Part shown: in pieces, positions 12,415 to 24,065 of the stretch
Layout of the letters: the number at the start of each line of letters is the position of its first letter
How positions within the stretch are numbered: position 1 is the stretch's first letter
NCBI GenBank assembly: GCA_039545295.1
Contig: BCIK01000002.1
Span: forward strand, 1,511,345 to 1,575,344
DNA from: Udeniomyces pyricola
Lineage: Eukaryota > Basidiomycota > Tremellomycetes > Cystofilobasidiales > Mrakiaceae
Reading direction: 5' to 3'
Length of the DNA: 64,000 nucleotides
The notes under the pieces: generated by a model
Database searches by the model: none
What the model was told of the DNA's origin: nothing
The model's input: only the letters and a program-made list of their open reading frames with translations
Position numbers and translations under genes: made by a program

Positions 12415-14619
12415 TCAAACCCCCTCATCCTCATCCTCCAGTTCTTGCTCACCCTCTTGCATTAGAACCCAACTCGTCCCCATCCCCGCCCAGATCTTAA
12501 CCACTTCCCATTTTCCCTTCCCTTCGTCCCCACCTATCAACCCCTCTCCCTCACCAGCACCATCACCATCACGTTGGATCTCGACCCGTCTCGGTCGCCA
12601 TTCCCATTGCGTTTCTTCTTCCTCTGAATCCGATTCCGAAGGATGAGAGGGAGGAGAAGGAGGGGCCCAGCCGAGGTTCCCATGTTCGTTCCAACCCCAA
12701 GCCCAGAGTTCCTTGGTCGGTTTGGCGTTAACTTTCTTGACGTTTGGGTCTGGACAAATTGGGAATTGAGGCGACGGCGACGGCGACGGTGACGGCTCTT
12801 TGGTCAGGAGATGGGGTGGTGGTGGTGGTGGTGGGTGAAGCGATGATGGGGATGGTGAAGGGGGTTGGGAGAGAAGGACGAGGACGTGTTCGGAGCCAGC
12901 ACAGAGATCGTGGATGATGGCGTTTCGGGGTAGGTTGTCGATCGGGACTGGACTAGACGAGATGGACGAAAAAGAAGAAAAAGGAGAAGAAGAAGCAGAG
13001 AGGGTAGACGTTAGGGAGAGTTGTCGAGCGAGCGGATCTCGGGCGAGTTGACCTTTGGTGTTGCTCCCAAAAGAGAAGATTTGATGATGACACAAGGAAG
13101 AAGAGGAAGGATCAGGGGTAAGGTTCGAAGAGGCGAGGGTTGGTGGTGATGAAGGTCTCGAAGGCGAAGAAAGAAGGGGTTGGGAGGACGTGAGGACGAA
13201 AGTTGATGCCCATGTGGAGGCTATGTCAATCATGTAGGGTCCATTGGAATCGATGTGCTCTGATTGCTTGCTGGAACCTGAAGGCTGGGACAAGGGTTGG
13301 GAAGCGATAGGAGGAGAGGACGAAGGGAAAGAAGCGGGATCGATGTGAAGTGCCGTGTTCGTTGGTCGACCCAAGGGGATGATGGATGTCGTTTGGATAG
13401 GGGATCCTTGACAGGTCAGAGATGAAGCGTCCATGGTTGAAGAGACAGACAGTGCATGTCTCACGAGGAGAAGTGAGTGATTCATGCCAAGCGCAGCCTT
13501 CAATAGTATCGAGCCTTCCGGAAGAGTCAAAGGACGAGGGGAAGAAACCACCGCTGGGATTTTGCTCGTTAGGCGCTTGTCGGTTCGACTCTTTGAGAGG
13601 TCTTGCCCATTGACCTCGACGACTATTCCTGGTCGTGCAGGCTGCTGCGTGATGCTAGGATCATCGTATCCAAGCTGACCATGTCGAGCGGCTCCCCAAC
13701 CCAAAAGCCGAACCTTCCCATCTCCCATCGACGTTGTTCTCCCTCCAAGCCCGTCCGGAACCTGACTCGAGACTTCTACCAAGATATGCCTCATCCCAGT
13801 CCAGAGGCGCGAGATCTTGTCGTCTGGCGAAAAGACGTGCCAGTGATGCGTAGGGGTCGATGTGCCTCTAAGGCCGTTGCCGAGCTCGGAGAAGTCGTTG
13901 GAGCCCATGGCGAGAAGGAGAGGGGGCAGTCGACTGAAGATGGACTTGAATGGGTGAGTCGAACGAGTTTCACCGAGTTCAGACAGAGGATGGGAAGAGG
14001 GAAATGAGGAAGAATTGGGCAGATGAGGATGAAAGGTAATGTATGACGTCGTCCATGAGCAAGCGACTTGACTTGGACGATAGAGGTCCTGGACGGATAC
14101 CAGCTCGCTGGGTTGTGCCTGATCAAAGTCTGGTGATGAGGCAGAGATGAGGATTGACAGGGACGGAAACTCGGGCAACTCGAGCTTGCGAAAGCCCTGA
14201 TGACTCGTAGTGCCGTTCCCTGACGACACCCTATCAGGCAAGATTCCGAGTTGTCCAAATGAGCCATCGCCGGTTCCCCAAAGATGCCGAGTAAGATTAA
14301 AGCTTTCGGACAGGGCGATGGTGTGATTAGCGCCGAAGGCTAGCGAGAGGACGGACCGGCAATCGGGGGGAGGAAAGGCGGTCGACGCAGAAGACGAGCC
14401 GGAGCGATCAGCCGCAACTAGAGGATTGGCGCTGTCGGGAGAGAGCAGAGGTGTATCGGAAGATGGAGTGTATGTGGTCCGGAGGAAGCGATGGCTGTCT
14501 TCGAGATGAGAGTGGGCCAGTTGGTTTTGGGCGTTTGAGCCGGTTGAAAGGAGGATCAAACGACGAGGGGCAGAACGCGTCTGGCGAGTCGTCTCATCAG
14601 GAGGCATAGCTTTAGCCAA
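12415..14619 (-). CDS. RCC1-repeat (beta-propeller) protein, Ats1-like
   Basis: A single exon of 734 residues starts at ATG 14619 and stops with TGA at 12415. At least five RCC1-type blades are visible: LWGTGDGSFGQLG, LLAMGSNDFSELGNG, LLGWGAARHGQLGYDD, IFSFGSNTKGQLA and LWAWGWNEHGNLGW, with partner motifs such as FGANHTIAL, LGMNHSLLLV and CAGSEHVLVL. The blades are separated by long Ser/Pro-rich insertions, including poly-Pro and poly-Ser stretches. RCC1-type propellers act as Ran exchange factors or as scaffolds. A fungal relative, Ats1, works in tRNA wobble-uridine modification. Nothing here is specific enough to choose between these. The start is followed four codons later by a second ATG. 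Lacking introns sets it apart from every neighbour. Confidence 0.85.
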   Translation of the reverse strand: MAKAMPPDETTRQTRSAPRRLILLSTGSNAQNQLAHSHLEDSHRFLRTTYTPSSDTPLLSPDSANPLVAADRSGSSSASTAFPPPDCRSVLSLAFGANHTIALSESFNLTRHLWGTGDGSFGQLGILPDRVSSGNGTTSHQGFRKLELPEFPSLSILISASSPDFDQAQPSELVSVQDLYRPSQVACSWTTSYITFHPHLPNSSSFPSSHPLSELGETRSTHPFKSIFSRLPPLLLAMGSNDFSELGNGLRGTSTPTHHWHVFSPDDKISRLWTGMRHILVEVSSQVPDGLGGRTTSMGDGKVRLLGWGAARHGQLGYDDPSITQQPARPGIVVEVNGQDLSKSRTDKRLTSKIPAVVSSPRPLTLPEGSILLKAALGMNHSLLLVRHALSVSSTMDASSLTCQGSPIQTTSIIPLGRPTNTALHIDPASFPSSSPPIASQPLSQPSGSSKQSEHIDSNGPYMIDIASTWASTFVLTSSQPLLSSPSRPSSPPTLASSNLTPDPSSSSLCHHQIFSFGSNTKGQLARDPLARQLSLTSTLSASSSPFSSFSSISSSPVPIDNLPRNAIIHDLCAGSEHVLVLLSQPPSPSPSSLHPPPPPPPHLLTKEPSPSPSPSPQFPICPDPNVKKVNAKPTKELWAWGWNEHGNLGWAPPSPPSHPSESDSEEEETQWEWRPRRVEIQRDGDGAGEGEGLIGGDEGKGKWEVVKIWAGMGTSWVLMQEGEQELEDEDEGV

Positions 14620-15118
14620 ATCAGAACAGATCCCGGAGTGGATGATGCGTTGTTATTCGAAAGGTCGGGTCAACAAGCTGTTACGATCGATGTCGGACGT
14701 CGGACGTTGAAGTTGAGGCGACGAAGGAAGCGTCGGTTCGAGGCGGAAAATGGGTGGGGGAGGTCGTACTGTAGGACATGGCCGACGAGATCGATTCAAG
14801 TTTCATGTGAACGCGTCCACTTTTTTTTTCTTTTTTTTTTTCTTTTCTTTTTCTCTCTCGAGCTTCCATCACAGCTTAAATTAAAGCTACTAGGAATCAC
14901 GATGTTGCGTCATACGCAAACCCAAAGGAATCATCATACAACCTATCCCGTTAATGACAGAAATCCTACAATCGCGCCCTCACCCTCTACGCACAACACC
15001 ACCATTACCCAGCGCAAACAGCATCTACTGGTCAGTCAAAATTCGCTTCCCCCCCGGGTTCGCTACAACGTACGTAAGCATGTTGAGGGCGAAACAAAAA
15101 AGAAAGAGAGGAGCGAAC
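14620..15118. other. Intergenic region between two minus-strand genes
   Basis: This is the promoter side of the RCC1-like gene and 3' flank of the triple RidA gene. A long pyrimidine tract (T-rich with interspersed C) lies at 14818-14860. No gene is seen. Confidence 0.5.
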
Positions 15119-17276
15119 TCAAACGGTTTCTTCGCCTTGTCGTCCCGCAGCGATACAGGTGATCTCGACGTCAGTGTCGGCCGGCAGGCTCACCATCTGA
15201 AATGAAAGGAAGCAAAGAAGCGCGTGTGAAAATAAATAAATCTTCTTCAGCCTTTTGATTGACAATACTACGTACAGAAAACATGGTACGTTAAGCGGAC
15301 CCGAAGGAATCTGGAGATCAAACATGGATCTCAAGGAACTTACGCCAATACACGTTCGACTAGGCATAGCGGCACCCGATCCCACAGCCTTCTTGAAGGC
15401 CTCAATATACGCCTCATTCATCGACCCAAAGTCCTCCACGTATTTCGACAGATAAATCGTCGATGACACGACGTCTTGCAGGCCGAGTCCTTGTTGCTTG
15501 AGCAAACTATCGATCCGTTCCAAGGAGGTCTTGGTCCGGTCCTGGACGGAATGAGCGGACGACGAGAGGTCATCGGCAGTAGTACCGCTGAGGAAGACAA
15601 GAGAGGTAGGAGAAGGAAGAGAGATGGACTTGGAGAGGAAAGGCAGGGGAGTAGGGTCTGGCGAAGTATTGGTTCGGACGAGTTGTGTCGAGGATCGAGG
15701 AGACGCGGTGACGGTGATTTCGACATCGGTCCTGAGAAGAGGGAATGTAGGAGAAATTGAGTTGGATATCATATCTTCCTGTCAAAAGAACAAAACGTAG
15801 TCTCTCAAGTTGGGATGGAAAGCGAGCTGTAACTTACCCGGCGGGCAAGGCAGCTACGCCGATGCACGTTCTACCAAGGATAAGATCAAAATTCACCCAT
15901 GCCGAAGGACGGCCAAACAAAGGTAAGTCGAAGAAACGAGGATCAACCTTGGCCTGGAAAGTCAGGCAGATGGAGACGAACCGAGTCGGTTTGTTGGTCG
16001 GAAAGAGTTCTGACCACACATCCGTGACAGGCTGGTAGTTCTTTTGGTAGTCGGTAAGGTACACCGTAGCCGCGACAACTGATCAGACGAGACCGAAGGG
16101 AAAGTGATCATGAATTCGTGAGTACACCCTCATCAATCTTCCTTCTCTTCCTGGCTCTGTCTCCTTCACTGACCGTCATCAAAGTCCAGTCCGGTTTCTT
16201 GAAGCAAGGCCCGAACGTTTTCCAACGCTTGCCTGGTTCGGTCCTTGACATCGAACCCATCGGACGCAGTCAGGAACTTGCCATCCTTGACTCCACATGA
16301 GCCCGATACGAACGTCAAGCTCGGCGTCGAGATGGCAGAAGAGAGGAAAGGAGGAGGGGCAGGGGCTCGGGCAGACTAGCATGAGGAGTCATATGGAGGA
16401 CATGTCAGTAGCGGAGACATGATCGAAACGGTAAGTGGGTTTAGAAAGTGGTGTGGAAGAAGGAGATGGGGGGAACAAGACACTCAACAGTGATTGCTTT
16501 GGCAACATGAGGCCTCAAAAGAGCAGTACAGGTAATTTCGACATCCGTCCTGAGTTGTTAAAAGTTGATCAACGAGGTTTCAATCGGAATCAGCGGCTGA
16601 AAATTATTGAGCTCATCATCAAGGGGCAACCAGGCGTGATAAGCGGCGTTACCCTGCGGGCAGATGAGGAACACCGATGCAAGTGCGCGAGGGCATCGGC
16701 TTGCCGGTACCCGCAAACATCTCGGTATAAGCCTAAGTCAGAGTTGGAACACGAAGAGGGATTACAAAGGTGATGGACGTTCAAGCCAAACGAGGGTAGC
16801 CAGGGATTAGGATGTGTAACCAGAAGTAGGAATCGCCCTAGAATCCGATGCCTGTCGCTTCGGCCGTACCTCGTTGAACGCAGCAAAGTCCTCAGTGTAC
16901 TTTGACAAGTAAATGGTGCACGAGACAACTGATGAAGACGAAAAGGTTAGCTGATTCTCTGTTGCGTTGTAAGATGAGAACGACGTCAAGGGCGTCTGAT
17001 CAGTTTGATTGGGCTTCGGAACTGCGACTGACCATCCCCAAGATCCAGGCCTTCTTGCTCCAAGAGGCCTTGGACAGCTTTGAGAGCGAGCTTGGTCCTA
17101 TGCTTGACGTCTCCCATGTCGTTGGGTAGGATCTTGGCATGCTCTGGCGAGAAGCCGCATGAGCCGGAGAGGAAGAGGAGGGACGAGAGGCGAGAGATGA
17201 TGGCTGGGGAGAGGAACGGCGCAGGGACCGGGAGGGAAGGGTTGATGACGGGTGATTTGTTAGGCGAGGAGATCAT
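15119..17276 (-). CDS. Triple RidA/YjgF (UK114) domain fusion protein
   Basis: Exons on the minus strand are 17276-17033, 16928-16870, 16732-16653, 16549-16489, 16375-16174, 16078-15982, 15870-15838, 15731-15344 and 15196-15119. They sum to 1242 bases, 413 residues. Three RidA domains lie in tandem, each with the core SGSCG or SGTT, a helix before D-VV (LLEQEGLDLGD, LLQETGLDFDD, LLKQQGLGLQD), an IYL/VYL strand, and the signature SRTCIG or TRTCIG followed by TDVEIT. The Arg and Glu used by RidA enamine/imine deaminases are kept in all three. RidA proteins normally have about 130 residues and trimerise, with active sites between subunits, so this chain could fold as an intramolecular trimer. 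Domain 2 lacks an in-frame ATG of its own, and domains 2 and 3 meet inside exon 15731-15344. An ATG at 15772 could wrongly be taken as the start of a separate domain-3 gene. The substrate is unknown. Confidence 0.88.
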
Positions 17277-17600
17277 GGTGATGGGGCGAGAAGAATCAAA
17301 AGAAGGGAGGTGAGTGGTAAGGTGTGGGCTGTGAAGAATGGAGTATGGAGAATGGAGAATGGAGAATGGTGCGGATGGCAGATGGTATGTGCATGTGTAA
17401 TAATATACAATGGCGACGGGCATGCGCGCTTGACCGTTGACCGCGGCCAACAAAACCGACTGTTCGGAGTGATAACGATTTCGTTTATCATCCAGCTTCT
17501 CACTTGATCTCAACACCGCACACATTCGCTGCGCCATCACATGCTGCATACTCATCCTTCCTTCTAATACTCATTCCATCTCAATCAACACACACACAAA
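17277..17600. promoter_or_regulatory. Short intergenic region, promoter of the triple RidA gene
   Basis: A run of GGAGAATGGAGTATGGAG-like heptamer repeats lies at 17335-17370, upstream of the RidA start and downstream of the PNP stop. No gene is seen. Confidence 0.45.
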
Positions 17601-19483
17601 CTAGTACGCCTTCCCCCCAATCATCCCAACCACTCGCTGCACCAATGCCGTCACCGCCTTGGCCTTGAGCTGCCCAATCTCCAGAACCTCCTCGTGCGAA
17701 GCCTCCTCTCGGATGTACTCCTTGGCAGGCTTGCCGGCAAGCTAATCAATCAAATACATATGATAAAGAAACATAGTCAGTCAGCCCGATCGGCGGCTTA
17801 TGAATGCTGAATGGCAGATCTGGCCGACAAGACGTACCTCGTCGTCGACCTCCTGTCGAGCGGATCGGGGCTCGTTGATGTGCACGGCGTTGGTGATGAG
17901 ACTGAGAACGAGTACCTCCATGCCCTACGAGTCACAATTTCAAGAAGCAGATCACAACATCAGCTTCAAACCTTTCGTTGCCGTTTCGCGGCGACGCAGA
18001 GAACTTACGCATCCTTTGGCCGTGACGACCTCGCCAACAGTGCTCATACCGACGGTGTCACAACCGACCGAGCGAAGGAAGCGACCCTCAGTTCTCGACT
18101 CGTACGTCGGACCCGAGACGTAAGCGTACGTTCCCTCAACGACTGTAGGAGTTACACAAGAACATAGCACCATGAAAAAGAAATATATCAGCTCACTTAC
18201 GGTGCCTGCCAAAGCGAGTAGCTAAAGGAGGGCAAAATAGGATGCTCACGAGCTTCACGGGGGAAATCCAGGGATGCCGCAGCCCGGAATGCGGTCTTTC
18301 GGAGCTCAATCGAGTACGCCTCGGAGATGGGAACAAATCGCGTGTCAAAGGGGGCTGGTGGCAAAGGACCGAGGAGAGGGTTGAGGCCCTGAAACAAGAG
18401 CAGTAAGAAGCAACCGGCAGGAGATCGGTTCAGCAGGTATCCAGAACGCCAGCGATTGAGGACACCAAGATCCTCACAGTCAGGCCGGGGAGAGAGAAGT
18501 GATCCTGAACGACGACGACTGGAAGAGGTCGAGGAGGGGAACTCCCAGAGCCGTCAGCTTCAGGACGTCATCAATGGATACGACGAGGCAGACAATTCGC
18601 ACGTACTGGTTCCGACCGGGTTCGCTGGGTTCAGTCCTCCGGCAGCATTGGTGACTGAAAGTAAGGTTGGTCAAAGGAAGATTACAAAAAATCAGGAGAT
18701 GTCATGAAAAGGAGTCCGAGGTCATCCATCATCCAGCAAAGGCAGTAAGCGAGGGCAACATACTGATGACCCTTTCGACCCCGAGAAGCTTCATCACTCG
18801 GATCGGATAGACGGTCTCCGAGACAGGGTGGCCCTCGTAAGGATGGAACTAGATGGTAAACATAGCAAGCGAATTAGGTCAGGACAGACGGTTGGTGAAC
18901 AGGCGACGTAGCCGATTTGTTGCAGGATGGGTGGATCATCGGGCAAGACGGCAACAACTCACCCGACCGAGCATGCAAACGACAGGAGCTCCCTCGAGCA
19001 AACCAAACGCCAGACCTGCGCGCGACCATCAACAGAGCCGTTAAGGCAATGACATCAGCAGTGGTCCGCAGAATTAGTGAGAAAGTATTGGGCCTGACTT
19101 GACTTGTGTCCGGCAACGGTGGAGTGAAGGAATCCTGGGATGTCGGCATACGGAACCTCGAACTTGTCCTCGAGGGAAGCTGAGAGACCGCCGAGGCCAG
19201 AGCCACTAAATCATGAGAGTTTCGAGTCAAACACGATTAGCTCTTGGACGCCATCATGAGACGATATGACTATGCTGACAGCAAACGTACCAGACGATAC
19301 CAATCTTGGGGTTCTGGTGAGAGACGGCCAGAGCGTTATCAGAGGCAGCAGGCGGTCAGTTGAGCTTGATTAGGCAAGTGCAGGCAGGTTAAAGTAAGGA
19401 CGATGTAGGCATACAGCGAGGTGTTGGGGGAGACCGGAGTTACGGATAGCGTCGATGGACTGCTGGAATTGGTATTCAGGCAT
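17601..19483 (-). CDS. PNP1: Purine nucleoside phosphorylase
   Basis: Twelve exons (19483-19415, 19313-19291, 19205-19099, 19015-18963, 18848-18764, 18654-18607, 18518-18478, 18388-18250, 18221-18201, 18142-18009, 17924-17838, 17741-17601) give 315 residues, matching trimeric PNPs. The enzyme phosphorolyses inosine and guanosine to base plus ribose-1-phosphate in purine salvage, normally in the cytosol. Visible motifs are the phosphate loop VCGSGLGGLS (the Cys codon is split by an intron), HSTVAGHKS, the conserved GRFHPYEGHP, TNAAGGLNP, DHFSLPGL, EGTYAYVSGPTYES with the purine-site Glu equivalent, and the GCDTVGMSTVGEVV segment that contacts the nucleoside. The exons are unusually small (as short as 21 bases) and the frame holds through all of them. 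It is followed downstream, on the same strand, by the triple RidA gene with its own promoter region. Confidence 0.95.
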
Positions 19484-19735
19484 GGTTGGTGGGATTGGGG
19501 AGAGATGAGAGGCTGAGATGGGATATGGGGGGAAGCAGCGTATGTGGAGTGATGATCATGATATGCAAGTCCAGTCTGGTCGAGTGATCTGCAGTCCGCG
19601 TCGCGCTGGTCCGTGTCGAGCTGTGCAGAGCTGTGCATTTTCAAGTCATCACACACACAAAAAGATCATCCAATAAAGATGGTACGGTTAAGAGAAAAAG
19701 GAATGCTTGCACATGTCATGTCATACAAATATATA

Positions 19736-19779
<44 letters not shown>

Positions 19780-20005
19780 GTCATGCACATATCCTACACG
19801 TCACACCGCCATCTGTCACATGTCAGCATCAGCTGTTGTCCAACTTGGCTCATACAATCATCGATATATCGATGCCAAGCCTCCGAGCCCTCCTTGATCG
19901 ACGGCGGCCTATGAGACCTCCAACCGATGTCCCTGCTTTCTTCTGTCCCTTCTCCATCCCATCCACCACTGCCTCTCCCTTTTTCTTCGGTCCCACCCAT
20001 TCATC
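19484..20005. repeat. Intergenic region with an (AT)n microsatellite
   Basis: Divergent promoter region between PNP and the WW-domain gene. An uninterrupted AT dinucleotide array occupies about 19739-19775. No gene is seen. Confidence 0.7.
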
Positions 20006-21116
20006 ATGACTGACTCAAGACCCCTACCCCCCGGATGGATCGCCCAGCATAATGCCGAGTACAACGCCCCGTTTTGGGTCGACACCAACGCTAATCCACC
20101 GACGTCGTCCTGGATCCATCCACTCGATATGCCTGGTGCTAATCACGGCGCCGCCTACAGCGCCCCCCAAGGCCCCCCACCGATGGCTTCCACCAACTCC
20201 TATACGACCGGTTACCGCGATGAAAAGCACGACTATCAACCCAACAGTGGAGTGAATTCTTATGTGAGGATTGTTGCATGACGTGGCGTAAACGTGATGT
20301 CCATCATCGCCTTTTGATTTCGCCACCTAACCCGATCCCATCGCACGTCACGCCCCAAGCTAGCCTTGGCATCCGTTCTCATTCCGACGCTCCGGAATCT
20401 CCTCAGCTGACGCTATGGTTCTCTCTCTTGTCTTCATTTCTTTTTCTTCTTCTTCTTCCTTTTCTTTTCGTTGTCACTTTCGCTTGGTCTCTTCCCTCTA
20501 CTGGCAATCTGGTTTTGCTTCCAACGTCGATGGATCGTCTAGTCTCAGCAGTCACCGCAGTCAACTTACGTGCAACAATCTCCCCAGCTCAACATGCAAC
20601 CCCCGACGAAAAAGGCGGGTTTCTTCTCCAAGCTCGGCCTGGGATCGTCTTCGAATAAACCGCAACAACAATACTATTCGTCTCAACAAGGAGGCATGTA
20701 TGGTCATCAGCAACAGCAGTATGGAGGGTATCCCCAGCAGCAACAGCAGGGCATGTACGGTTACCCTCAGCAGCAGCAGCAAGGTGGCATGATGGGAGGC
20801 ATGATGGGAGGCGGAAGACGGCAAGGCGGTGGTGGGATGGGTGCCGGTGGGATGATGATGGCAGGTGCTGGAGGGTTGATGGGAGGAATGTGTAAGTGAT
20901 GATTTTACAGAAGTCTATCCAGTTGAAGACGCGTGACGTGTACGGTTTATCTCTGTACAGATTGATGCTGACGGTCTCGCCCGACTCGCGCATGGAATTC
21001 CCCGGTATACCATCTTGGCTTGATTTGCATCTCCAATCTTGTCAGTGCTCGCCAATGCGTTTGACGACGACGGAGGAGGTGATTACGGAGGAGGAGATGA
21101 CGGAGGAGGAGAATAG
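20006..21116 (+). CDS. WW-domain protein with Gln/Gly/Met-rich tail
   Basis: Exons 20006-20263, 20543-20891 and 21046-21116 give 225 residues. A WW domain fills residues 6-40 (LPPGWIAQHN through SSWIHP), with the two signature tryptophans; it should bind short proline-rich ligands. The rest is low complexity: a basic KKAGFFSKLGLG patch, then QQQ/GGY/YPQQQ repeats, a Met/Gly stretch (GGMMGGMMGGG) and an acidic Asp/Gly tail. Such compact fungal WW proteins with a KKxGFFSKL motif are recurrent but little studied. Several in-frame AG acceptors (20541-20542 or later ones) would add or drop up to eight residues; I chose the first. No enzymatic domain is present. Confidence 0.82.
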
Positions 21117-21500
21117 ACGGATGATGAGGTTGTCGGCCGTGTAGTGGAGGCTGGTGGAGAAGTGAGCTGATGACTTGGCGAAGCCGGAGTATGTATGCTG
21201 AAGACTGGTTGTGTGGATGGATGCGTTGTGTTTGATTGGTTGTAATCGATGATGAATGCTTGTTTGTATGGGTGGTGGGCGATGAGGTGGATGATGTCAG
21301 GGATATATGAATCTATGTGTATGTGTATATGTAGTTGATATATTATTTATATATATATATATATATCAACAGTATATGTACATAAAAAGCCAGGTGCTAT
21401 TAATTGTAATGTAATTGAGTAGTCCAGGCAAGGATCATGCGTTCCCCTCTTACACACTCGCTCGCCTTCTGAACGACCAGCTGCTCGCCTCTACAACACC
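21117..21500. other. Intergenic region with short AT repeat
   Basis: This is the 3' flank of the WW gene and the promoter of uS5m. It contains a TATATAT run at 21350-21366. No gene is seen. Confidence 0.5.
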
Positions 21501-24065
21501 ATGTCGCTCCCTTCCCTCTTCCTCCGCTCGGCCTCTCGACGCGCCATCCCCTCCCCCATATCATCCTCCATCATCCCCACCACCCATGTCTCCCGTCGGT
21601 CCATGGGTTCCGCCAAGCCCGAGCCCATCCTCCCGTACGACCCGCTCAGGGACCTCCCCGCCCAACACCCTCCGCCCATCAAGGACTCTCAATTCGTTCA
21701 TCCCCTCGCCAAATGGGATAGCTTTCTCGATATCCGTACGTTTTGCCCTGATTGTTGCGACCTTGGCATCTGGAGTTGTTTCTATCGAGCCATCAATGAC
21801 GAACGAGGGATAGAAGGGGCAGCTGGGGGAGGAGGGAGGGAAGAGGAGGGCAAGAGGAGGGCAAGGGAGAAGCTCGCGACGTGGTGCTTCTTTCAGATGA
21901 CCATAACTAATCATCCTCATCATTTTGCTTTCCATACCTCGTCCTATGTCCTACCCGAATGTTGATGTTATTGCGACCCTTCAGCCGAGGACCCAAGCAA
22001 CCCCATTGGTCACATCATCGCCAACGACCCGCCCATCATGCCCACCCGACGGCCAGCCGGCGGATCCGCGGCTGATGACAAGGATCTGAAAAAGACTCTC
22101 CTCCACGCCCGAGTCGGTCTGTCAGACCGAGAGATTGGAGACATGCACAGGCATACGATGGGACATAAGCGAGTCGTCAACATGACCAAAGGTGGTCGAG
22201 CGTGAGTTCAACTTGCTTCCTATGCGGTTTGGGAGAAAGGACACAGACAGTAAAGACGGGGATTTCGGTCCCTTTCTCTCGATCGTACCGCCTGTTTGGG
22301 GCTCGCCTTCCAGCCGTGTCGTTTGATGTCTGTGCGTGACGGACACGCGCGAATTGATGGGAAGCAAGGCCAGGATATATCGTCATTTACCCCAGTGCCT
22401 AGACTTGGTGTTGAGCCGATTCCCATTGACACCACTACGTTCGGAGCGTCACCGTCTCGAACGTTGCTCGCATCAACGTTGCCTTTAATCTCTCATATAC
22501 AACAAGGCAATGCAACAGCTGACGACTTGCATCTTCCACATCTTCTTGGTCTTCACGTCATCATTCAGTGCTCAACACTTTGTCATGACGATCGTCGGGC
22601 ACCCGGAGAAGCACCTCTTGGGTGTTGGTCAGGGAAAGAGCCCAGTGATGGGTAAGGCGATTGAGGAGTCTTACGCAAACGGTTAGTCCTGACGACCCTC
22701 ATTTGGCTGCCTTTTGCGCTCCGACAGGCCATCGAGATGTTTTGAGTTGAAAGCATGGGAATGTTGGCGATGGTTTGGACTGACACGTCCTCTTTTCGTT
22801 CCTGCTCTGGCTATCCCCTTTGAACGCGTCGTCTGCCCTTGTATCATCCTCTTTTCACCGTTCTCCAGCTCTCAAGAACCTCGATACGGTCGCGCTCTAC
22901 CAGAACCGAACTGTGTGGGGCAGTGGAAAGGACATGCGCATCAAGTGGGGAGCTGTTGAGATTGCGTTCCGATACCGTCCACCAGGTATGTTGGAAGCGT
23001 TTCTTTCTTCTTCTGTTGCTATCAGGCGGTGCATGTCTGTTTTAAAACACTCCCATCCCATTCCAGTGTCATACGCTGACGGATACAACAAACACAATCA
23101 CCAACATCACACACTAACCACCAACACGGACCCATTCTCTTCCCTACTATCCTTCTTTGCCTTCCTTGTTGAACTCCTCTCTTCTGGACTGGGACGCGTC
23201 GTCAGGTTTTGGTCTTCGATGCGCGCCGATGCTGAACAAGATCTTTGCGGCGTGTGGAATTCGAGACATTTCTGCGAAACTCTCCCGATCGAACAACCCG
23301 ATGCAGGTCATCAAGGCGACGGCTTTGTTCTTGCAAGGTGGAGTGAGTCCCACGCCTTTTTGATGGGTTTTTTCTTTTCTTTTTGTGTGCTCTCCTTCTG
23401 TTTTCCCTTGCTCGTTTCTTGTCTTCTCGAGGGCTTTTGGATGTGGTGGTTGTTTTCAGAGAGGTTTTGAGTGTGGAGGCGAAGATGAGGATGTGAGGGT
23501 CGTAAGGGGAGGAAAATCGATACTGATCTAGCGACCTTGCTTCCCATCCATCTCCTTTCCTTTGACCTCCTCTCTCTCTACCCTCCCCCCCCCCCTCTTT
23601 CAAATCACGTCGCTTCTTATTTTTGCTTCGGCCGACTTGCCTCGTCTCTCTTTCGCTCTTGCTTCTTCTCTGGGCGATGTGAACAGGCTTGCCCGCAAGG
23701 GATGGGCGACGGGTTTGGTGGTCGAGGAAGGAAGATGGACAAAGGTCGGGGTATGAGGCACGTTCATGAGATTGAGCTTGACCGAGGGAGGTACAACGTC
23801 GAGGTTGGAAACAAGGTACGTCAAAACAAGGACTCTCTCTTTGCTTGTCTTTCTTTCTTGTCTCTTTTTTTTTTTTGGATAGGGAACTCCGAAAATAAAG
23901 TCATCTCATCTCAACTGACCACGAACTTTTCACCCTTGTGTTTTTTTTTTCTTTTCATTTTTCCCTCAATCTTGTAAACGTCGATTGACTTGCCCATTTC
24001 CGTTTCTGTCCTCTTTCTCTCTCCCCCTCCCCCCCCTCCGAAAAAAGGTTGGACGACCTTGTTAG
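21501..24065 (+). CDS. MRPS5: Mitochondrial small-subunit ribosomal protein uS5m
   Basis: Exons 21501-21735, 21985-22201, 22569-22681, 22869-22985, 23206-23342, 23687-23815 and 24048-24065 encode 321 residues. The N-terminus is Arg/Ser-rich and lacks acids (SLPSLFLRSASRRA), as expected of a mitochondrial presequence. The S5 N-terminal RNA-binding domain begins at VVNMTKGGRA and continues with HLLGVGQGKS and AIEESYANALKN. The S5 C-terminal fold carries FGLRCAPMLNKIFAACGIRDIS and NNPMQVIKAT, the classic S5 pattern. A Gly-rich basic extension ends in NKVGRPC; the last exon is only six codons. It belongs to the mitoribosome small subunit, where S5 helps decoding accuracy and mRNA entry. The last exon is the least certain join. 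Confidence 0.92.

Noticed and set aside
15119..15772. A separate single-domain RidA gene starting at the ATG at 15772
   Set aside because: Its N-terminus would contain TDVEITVTA, which is the end of the preceding RidA domain. Splicing from 15838 to 15731 puts that end where it belongs.
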